From contig JAUJNC010000116.1 of assembly GCA_030446525.1 (NCBI GenBank), positions 1 to 21,173 on the forward strand: a DNA stretch of 21,173 nt, read 5' to 3'. How positions within the stretch are numbered: the first letter of the stretch is position 1; each line of letters opens with the position of its first letter. The stretch is from Armatimonadaceae bacterium. GTDB lineage: Bacteria > Armatimonadota > Armatimonadia > Armatimonadales > Armatimonadaceae. Of this stretch, positions 16,432 through 21,173 are shown one piece after another. The position numbers and the translations under genes were made by a program. The notes below the pieces were generated by a model. It was not told the DNA's origin, did not search any database, and saw nothing but the letters and a program-made list of their open reading frames with translations.

Positions 16432-16504
16432 ATCGCTTCTCCGTCGTGTTGATAGCGTTACGAGCGCGCGAGGAGCTCAAAAGCCCCTCACGCGCCGTTC
16501 TCTT

Positions 16505-17291
16505 TCAGTTCGAGTTGCACCAGGTGTCATTGGCGACGTTATTGACGTTGCAGGCGACCGTGGATGGGTTGGTGATAAGTCGCGCCCCGGCAGCCATTGA
16601 ACTCACCCAGGCGTGGCAGTCCGCAGGCGGCGTACGGCTCCACCTGGCGTGCCCATCCACATAGATTATGTTCAGACCGCCCGCGTGGTGCGCGCCGAGG
16701 CGTCCGCTCGCGTGCATCGGCTGCTGGTTCCAGCGGGTGTGGAACATCGCCTGGCGTGCGTCGCGGCAGGGGGTGAAGCCGAGTTGGGCGGTATTCACGC
16801 CGGCCCCGGCGTTTTCGCGAGGTTCCTGGTTGTCATTTTCCGCCAGCAGAACCGTTCCGGCTGGGTCATCGACGCGCACCAAAGACTTCGGCGCCGTATT
16901 GTTGAACCCGCCGATGACATCGGAGTTGTGCGCCCAGCCAGTGATGATCCTTTCCCTCGGCAGCCAGGGGACGGCGAGATTGTATGCCCCGAGTAGGAGG
17001 GCAGCGCCAGATGTCCTTGTTCTTCATATAGGGCTGCGTGACGATGAAGGCGACACCAAAGTAGGACGACGGGTACATCTCATCGTAGTCTTGGACATAC
17101 TGCATAAACCCCAGGCTGACCTGCTTGGCGTTGGAAAGGCAGGCGGTCTGTCGCGCTTTCTCACGCGCCTGAGCGAAAACGGGAAAAGGATGGCAGCGAG
17201 GATGGCGATTATGGCGATCACGACGAGCAGGCTCGATCAGCGTAAAACCGGACCACGCCCCGCGACTTCTCTGTCTTGTCTGTCTTGACAT
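16505..17291 (-). pseudogene. H-X9-DG pseudopilin (DUF1559-like), frame-broken
   Basis: ATG at 17291 with AAGGA upstream starts MSRQTRQRSRGAWSGFTLIE, a prepilin leader with the GFTLIE methylation site. In the next frame comes AIIAILAAILFPF, then FAQAREKARQTACLSNAKQV and SLGFMQYVQDYDEMYPSS in the first frame again. The last 125 residues are clean and carry HAGGLNIIYVDGHARW, an exact H-x9-DG motif, with a Cys pair near the C terminus. Reconstructed length is about 260 residues with at least three shifts (near 17235, 17180 and 16980). Known role: pilin-like subunits cut by prepilin peptidase and exported by type II secretion-like machinery; the H-X9-DG class is greatly expanded in Planctomycetota, Lentisphaerota and Armatimonadota, mostly without known function. 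It sits between lacI (48-bp gap) and the BNR-4 gene (73-bp gap), suggesting one operon. Confidence 0.8.
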
Positions 17292-17338
17292 CTGGATCCT
17301 TCTTGGCCGGTGCCTTGCCCGAAAACGATAAAGAAGAG

Positions 17339-18072
17339 TTACGAAGCCTGGCGCGCGCTCTGCCTGCGCGTTCGCCCGTACGACGATCTCGCGGGGCGGA
17401 TCGGCATGGCGGCTTTCCAGTCGGCTCGCCAGCAGTTCGACCACGTGCCGCGCAATGATCTCTACAGGATGCGTCATCGTCGTCAGCGGCGTCGCGCCGT
17501 GGCGTGCGATGGGCATGTCGGCATGGCTGACGACGCTGACATCCTCGGGAACGCGTATGCCTCCACGCTGCGCCGTGCCGATAAAGGCCGTGGCTGCGTA
17601 GTCATTGACCATGCACAGGCCCGTTGGGCGCTCGGTTCAGGAACGCCTGTGCCGTGCGGGCGCCGCCGTCTTCGTGATAACCACTGAACAACCATTCCTC
17701 CCGCAGCGGTGCGCCAAACTCCGCCAGGGCACGCCGAAATCCCGTCAGGCGAGAGCCGCCCGGCAGTCCGCCGTTATTGTAGAAGCCGATGCGGCGACGT
17801 CGAGTTCGAGAAGATGGCGTGCCGCCTCGTAGGTCAGATGCCCGGAGAAAAAGCCCGATAGTGTTGCCGCAATGGGGGCCGTTGGACAGGCGCTGTGCCA
17901 GGAAATTGGGCTCATAGCCAAGAGCTTCCGCTGCCCGGAGGACGGAGGCACGTGTCGCCGGCGTCACCTGCCGCTTGCCGGAAAAGGTGTAGGAGACGGT
18001 CGCCTTGGTCACACCGGCAGCCCGGGCGACATCCTGGATCGTTGCTGGTTTTCGTCTTAGTGAAGTCGTCAT
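17339..18072 (-). pseudogene. LacI/GalR-family transcriptional regulator, frame-broken and short
   Basis: ATG at 18072 (GGAAGA just upstream) starts MTTSLRRKPATIQDVARAAG, then VTKATVSYTFSGKRQVTPAT and AAEALGYEPNFLAQRL: a canonical LacI helix-turn-helix plus hinge. Ligand-domain pieces follow in different frames: SGHLTYEAARHLLELDVAAS, GFRRALAEFGAPLREEWLFS, then DYAATAFIGTAQRGGIRVPE, DVSVVSHADMPIARHGATPL and TTMTHPVEIIARHVVELLAS. The end reads REIVV then RTRRQSARQAS-stop after a last shift. The total of about 244 codons is nearly 90 short of the usual 330-340, with much of the first ligand subdomain missing. Known role: sugar-responsive repressor. The 34-bp palindrome 10 bp upstream is the obvious operator, so autoregulation and control of the downstream pseudopilin-BNR-4 genes are likely. 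Confidence 0.85.
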
Positions 18073-18081
18073 CGTCTTCCG

Positions 18082-18115
18082 CGCGTTTAACCGGTTCGCG
18101 AACCGGTTAAACGCG
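18082..18115. promoter_or_regulatory. Perfect 34-bp palindromic LacI-type operator
   Basis: A perfect palindrome with 17-bp arms centred on CG|CG between 18098 and 18099. It contains two copies of AACCGGTT (18089-18096 and 18101-18108) separated by CGCG. AACCGGTT with flanking T/A is a typical core for LacI/GalR-family dimers, so the site could hold two dimers 12 bp apart. It lies 9 bp before the lacI ATG, overlapping the leader and close to the ribosome binding site, so binding would block lacI expression and read-through from lldP. Confidence 0.8.
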
Positions 18116-18163
18116 ATTAACAACATGTGAAAGTAAAACGCAACCCATTCTTTTCGATGCGCT

Positions 18164-19495
18164 TCAGGGAATCATGCCGGGGAAAACATAGGCTTGAAGG
18201 AGTACGACGACGCGCTACCAGAACGGCCAGTGCAATGCTGTGGAAGAACACGTAGCGCAGGATCTCGCCCTCGCCCCCCTGCTGCCCCGTAGCGACTCCC
18301 GCGACCACGATGCTCTGGGCGTCGATCATCTTGCCCATAACGCCGCCGGAACTGTTGGCCGCCGCCGTTGGGATTGGCGAAACGCCGATCTGCTGCGCCG
18401 TGATCTGCTGCAAGTTGCCAAAGAGGACATTAGATGCCGTGTCGCTCCCGGTAAGCGCCACGCCCAGCCAGCCAGCAGCGGCGAGAAAAACGGAAAGAAG
18501 AAGCCGGTGGTGGCGAACGCCAAACCCATTGTGGCGTCAATCCCCATATCTGGTCGTATATCCCAGCGCCAGCATAACAGCAACCGTCAGCAGTGACAGT
18601 CGGGTACGCTTCAGATGTCCCCAGGAAGATTTGCAGCAGGACGAAGGGACGTACGCCGAGGGTGAGCCTGCGGTGCTCCCGGCCAGCAGCAGGCGTGTCC
18701 CGGTGGCGGAAAGCCACTTGAAGGGGAACACAGCCGGCTCGGCTTCCGGTGCGGGAACGACAGGAACGTTGCGCAGCACGGCCTTGTCGAGGAACGGCAC
18801 CGGGAACTTGATCACGGAAAGGTTGTTCAGAAACTCCTTGACCTGCGGCAATCCCCAGAGAAATACGAAAACAGAAAGCAGTATCCAGGGCATCCAGGCG
18901 ATAAGAGCCTGGCGGCGGGTAGGTTTGACCGGCGCGGTGACGCCTGCCGCCGCCGCTGTGTTATCGCCGTTACGATCCTCAAGGAAGTTCCAGACAGTGG
19001 CCGGCTGCCAGAACCGCAACAGCACCACGAGCGAAAGCATCGAAAACAGCGAGCCCGCAATATCGACTATCCAGGGACCGTGGTAGTTGCTCACCAAGAA
19101 CTGGGCAACCGCGAAGCTCAAGCCCGCGGTAAGGCAGGCGGGCCAAACTTCGAGCATCCCCCGGCGGCCTCCCATTACGGCTACCAGCCAGAACGGCACC
19201 AGGACGGAAAACAGCGGCAGTTGACGACCGACCGCAGCGCTGAGGGTCAAAGTGTCGAAGCCGGTCACGGCGGACAGAGCGATGATCGGCGTACCCAGAG
19301 CGCCGTAGGCCACCGGTGCCGTGTTGCCGATGAGCGCCAGACCTGCGGCGGGGAGCGGCTTGAAACCCAGCCCAATCAGCATCGCCGCCGAAATAGCAAC
19401 CGGCGTGCCGAACCCGGCCGCCCCCTCGATAAAGGCGCCGAAGCTGAAAGCAATAAGGAGCGCTTGTATACGCCGGTCGCTCGCCAGCCCCGCAA
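18164..19495 (-). pseudogene. lldP: L-lactate permease (LldP family), 5'-truncated and frame-broken
   Basis: Read right to left: SDRRIQALLIAFSFGAFIEG, AAGFGTPVAISAAM, then the clean stretch LIGLGFKPLPAAGLALIGNT and APVAYGALGTPIIALSAVTG with many membrane helices to about 18700. Then, in shifting frames, [59 protein letters not shown] and [20 protein letters not shown], ending [16 protein letters not shown] (18164). These are signature regions of the lactate/glycolate:proton symporter family of the inner membrane. The first 100 or so residues (three to four helices) are absent: homology stops at about 19490, where an opposite-strand truncated ORF begins. At least three shifts lie between 18700 and 18170. 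It is directly upstream of lacI and its operator. Confidence 0.8.
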
Positions 19496-19648
19496 CTTAG
19501 AGTGTCACCGGAAACATCCGTTTTATGGGACAACCTGTGTAAGGCTGTGCACGAGGGAAAGTTTTTCTCGAGCAAGGTTAAGCCCGTCGGTATCCGGGTA
19601 AAAAGAGGGGGACACAAGAAAGGACGGGATACGCCAATGGGTCGGTGA
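19493..19648 (+). pseudogene. C-terminal end of an unrecognised + strand gene
   Basis: An open frame from the junction at about 19493 to TGA at 19646-19648 reads VSPETSVLWDNLCKAVHEGK then FFSSKVKPVGIRVKRGGHKK and GRDTPMGR. The composition looks like a genuine basic protein tail, perhaps nucleic-acid binding or transposase-like, but I cannot name it. It has no start codon with a ribosome binding site, and the lldP sequence on the other strand ends at the same place. A strong plus-strand terminator follows 64 bp later, consistent with this being the end of a transcription unit. Confidence 0.4.
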
Positions 19649-19711
19649 GCAAACACGCTCGCAAGAGAAAGGCTGAACCAAGTCGATCGAGTGTGTCGAT
19701 GGTTGGATGAG

Positions 19712-19749
19712 GAAGGCCCCGCAGAGGACAGCGTCTCTGCGGGGCCTTC
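19712..19749 (+). terminator. Rho-independent terminator
   Basis: GAAGGCCCCGCAGAG pairs over 15 bp without mismatch with CTCTGCGGGGCCTTC around an 8-nt loop (GACAGCGT), followed by GCTTTTGCTT on the plus strand. The minus strand has no T run after the stem. It terminates rightward transcription from the truncated ORF ending at 19648. Confidence 0.75.
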
Positions 19750-19788
19750 GCTTTTGCTTGCCGCGGAAACAATGCTCGCTAAATCCCT

Positions 19789-20115
19789 TCACTCGTTATC
19801 GGCAAAGGGATCCGGCGGCTCGCAGAGGTCCTCCTGGGGAGGGGGCGCAAGCGCCGTGCCCTGGCAGAGATGGGCGCCTTCGTCGCGGTGTTGGTTGTCG
19901 GGCAGCAGGCCGCTCCCCTCTGCGGTGGGCGCCGCTATCCCCAAGGCGTTGGCGCGGCGGAAGTCGCACGGGCAACAGATTCCGAGCTTGGGGGCGTGCT
20001 CTCCTGGAAAGGATCGTCCCGCTTGGTTCTTGCTTGGTTCTTGAGATGACACGGCTGGCGCCTGAGAAAGCGCCAGCCGTTGCCGGCACCGTGTCCGGTC
20101 ATGAGCTGCGGTCAC
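19789..20115 (-). CDS. Possible small hypothetical protein
   Basis: Open frame of 108 codons with a Cys pair (GICCPCDFRR) and a Pro/acidic tail ending PPDPFADNE. The only ATG lies upstream of the hairpin at 20051-20080, with no convincing ribosome binding site, and the frame runs through both that hairpin and an 11-bp tandem repeat. I recognise no family. It may be non-coding; a shorter version starting downstream of the hairpin would need a non-ATG start. Included because nothing else explains 19750-20050. Confidence 0.2.
   Translation of the reverse strand: MTAAHDRTRCRQRLALSQAPAVSSQEPSKNQAGRSFPGEHAPKLGICCPCDFRRANALGIAAPTAEGSGLLPDNQHRDEGAHLCQGTALAPPPQEDLCEPPDPFADNE
20021..20042. repeat. Two tandem copies of an 11-bp unit
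   Basis: GCTTGGTTCTT occurs twice head to tail without mismatch. It lies just before the hairpin downstream of the cadherin-like gene. Probably replication slippage. Confidence 0.6.
20051..20080 (-). terminator. Hairpin downstream of the cadherin-like gene
   Basis: ACGGCTGGCGC and GCGCCAGCCGT form an 11-bp perfect stem around CTGAGAAA, 45 nt after the stop of the leftward gene. The minus strand then reads GTCATCTCAAG without a T tract, so it may act with Rho or as an mRNA-protecting stem. Confidence 0.5.
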
Positions 20116-20124
20116 AGCGGCTGC

Positions 20125-21173
20125 TTAGCGGATCTGCACGTTCACTCTGCCGGTGGCGCTGCCCCCGCGCCCGTCGCTGATGGTGTAGGTGAAGGTGTCC
20201 ACGTGCCGGAAGTTGGCGTTGGGCCGGTAGGTCAGCGTCCCGTCCGAATTGATCGTCACCGACCCGTTGGCGCCCTGGGTGACCGCGGTTACGCTGAGCA
20301 AGTCGCCGTCGAGATCGGAGTCGTTGGCCAGCACCGCGATGGTGACCGGCGTGTTCAGCTCGGTGGCCGCCGTGTCGTCCACCGCGTCGGGGGCATCGTT
20401 GACCGGGATCACCGTGATCGTGACGGTGGCGACGTTGCTGTCTGCCGTCCCGTCGTTGGCCTTGTAGGTGAAGCTGTCCGTGCCGTGGAAGTTGGCAGAA
20501 GGCGTGTAGGTGAAGGAGCCGTTGGCGCTCAGGGTCAGGGTGCCGTTGGAGGGGCCGCTCACCCGCACCGCCGTCAGTGTGTCTGTGTCGGCGTCGGTGT
20601 CGTTGCCCAGCACGCCCGGCGCGGCGATGCTGAGTGCTGTGTCCTCGTTGGTGCCGTAGGCGTCGTTCCCGGCGACCGGCGGACGGTTGTCAATCAGCTT
20701 GCTCACGAACACGTCCGAGTTGCCGTTGTGGCTGGCGTCCAACGCGTTGGCGGTGGGGAAGCGGAGCGAGCTGGTCCCTCCGCTGACATAGGCGCTGCCC
20801 GAAGCGTCCACCGCGATGCCTTCGCCGTCGTCGTAGCCGCTCCCTCCCAGGAAGGTGGAGTAGGAAAGCACCGGGTCAATCACCAGCTCCTTCGTGGCGT
20901 CGTAGCGGCCCAGCGCGAAGCCCACCCGGTGCGCCCCCTGCAGCACGAAACGGCTGGCGACCTCCCGCCGCCTGCCCCCGATCTGCTGGTACACGAACGG
21001 GCGCTTGCAGCGCAGCTGACCGGCGCCCACCCGCAGCGCCAGGTCGCCGTTTGGGGCGAGACGGACACCGCGCGCCCCGGCGAAGGCGAGCTGGATGCGC
21101 TTGGGGTCCGCCCCCGGCGCCACCACGAAGTCGTACTCGAGATGGCGCTGGTTGCCGTAGTAGACGAGGTCCA
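20125..21173 (-). CDS. Large secreted DUF7948/SBBP/cadherin-like protein, C-terminal part (runs off the window)
   Basis: The frame is open to the right edge: codons beyond the internal ATG at 21126 read LVYYGNQRHLEYDFVVAPGA, so the real start lies outside. Order of parts: a DUF7948-like region (DPKRIQLAFAGARGVRLAPN, FVYQQIGGRRREVASRFVLQ, GFALGRYDATKELVIDPVLS); one SBBP propeller repeat (YSTFLGGSGYDDGEGIAVDA, AYVSGGTSS); then, after NRPPVAGNDAYGTNEDTALS, two tandem Ig-like/cadherin-like domains with the VLGNDTDADTDTLTAV and VLANDSDLDGDLLSVT calcium-site motifs and FTYTPSANFHGTDSFTYKAND / LTYRPNANFRHVDTFTY strands. Stop TAA at 20125. Known relatives are extracellular adhesive or structural proteins. 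Normally many SBBP repeats precede the Ig-like domains; only one is present, suggesting contraction. No C-terminal sorting domain is seen. Confidence 0.85.
   Translation of the reverse strand, partial: DLVYYGNQRHLEYDFVVAPGADPKRIQLAFAGARGVRLAPNGDLALRVGAGQLRCKRPFVYQQIGGRRREVASRFVLQGAHRVGFALGRYDATKELVIDPVLSYSTFLGGSGYDDGEGIAVDASGSAYVSGGTSSLRFPTANALDASHNGNSDVFVSKLIDNRPPVAGNDAYGTNEDTALSIAAPGVLGNDTDADTDTLTAVRVSGPSNGTLTLSANGSFTYTPSANFHGTDSFTYKANDGTADSNVATVTITVIPVNDAPDAVDDTAATELNTPVTIAVLANDSDLDGDLLSVTAVTQGANGSVTINSDGTLTYRPNANFRHVDTFTYTISDGRGGSATGRVNVQIR

Noticed and set aside
15187..16452. 421-codon open frame on the + strand
   Set aside because: It is exactly antisense to the BNR-4 gene. Its translation is Arg/Val/Gly-rich without any motif, the usual effect of GC-rich third positions.
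19500..19760. Structured RNA or riboswitch ahead of the terminator
   Set aside because: The stretch before the terminator is better explained as the tail of a protein-coding frame, and no known riboswitch core was recognised.
1..21173. CRISPR arrays, tRNA and rRNA genes
   Set aside because: I saw no regularly spaced direct repeats, no tRNA T-loop/acceptor pairing that I could close, and no rRNA signature sequence.

Overview
The window looks like GC-rich chromosomal DNA from an environmental bacterium that lives on plant or algal polysaccharides. My best guess for the phylum is Armatimonadota, with Planctomycetota or other PVC bacteria as alternatives. The grounds are the H-X9-DG pseudopilins with an N-terminal FTLIE and an FPVFAQAREKAR block, the Tat-exported carbohydrate-active proteins, the S1 sulfatase, the BNR-type beta-propellers, the CBM9-like domains and the HEAT-repeat protein. 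This is recognition from memory, not a database search.

Layout. Bases 12-1175 (-) encode a Tat-exported pectate-lyase-superfamily beta-helix protein. It diverges from a thiol peroxidase (1453-2028, +) that has the peroxidatic cysteine but no resolving cysteine. A leftward block follows: sulfatase (6077-4610, frame-broken), sialidase-fold protein with a CBM9-like tail (4613-2784, coupled to the sulfatase by ATGA), an H-X9-DG pseudopilin remnant (2757-2608) and a pectate lyase reduced to its C-terminal third (2537-2025). Bases 6541-8177 are a mobile island: the 3' end of an IS630-type transposase next to an IS3-family element whose inverted repeats and TG...CA ends can be read. Then come a frame-broken eukaryotic-type glycogen branching enzyme (10409-8365), an unrecognised broken gene (about 11044-10482), and a rightward beta-helix/CBM9 protein with its 5' end missing (11130-12818). 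An 85-bp MITE-like inverted repeat and a HEAT-repeat protein (13185-14008) follow. Past a bidirectional hairpin is a second leftward block, in transcription order: lactate permease (5'-truncated), LacI-type regulator, H-X9-DG pseudopilin, BNR-4 beta-propeller and an exported isoaspartyl methyltransferase. A perfect 34-bp palindrome built from two AACCGGTT sites lies directly upstream of the regulator start. The right edge holds a truncated + strand ORF with its own terminator, a possible small ORF, and a DUF7948/SBBP/cadherin-like surface protein that runs off the window.

Working model (inference): two polysaccharide-degradation blocks act together. Extracellular lyases, propeller enzymes and a sulfatase process an acidic, possibly sulfated, uronate-rich glycan. 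Each block carries an H-X9-DG pseudopilin beside its enzymes, and the second has a local LacI regulator. LldP could move lactate or a similar acid released by deoxysugar catabolism.

Caution: at least nine genes carry frameshifts, some of them compensating, while their neighbours are perfectly open. Several genes lose their 5' part at sharp junctions (about 2.6-2.8 kb, 11.05-11.13 kb and 19.49 kb). Sequencing error, assembly chimerism and real pseudogenisation cannot be separated from one sequence. I call the broken genes pseudogenes only in the sense that they do not read through here.
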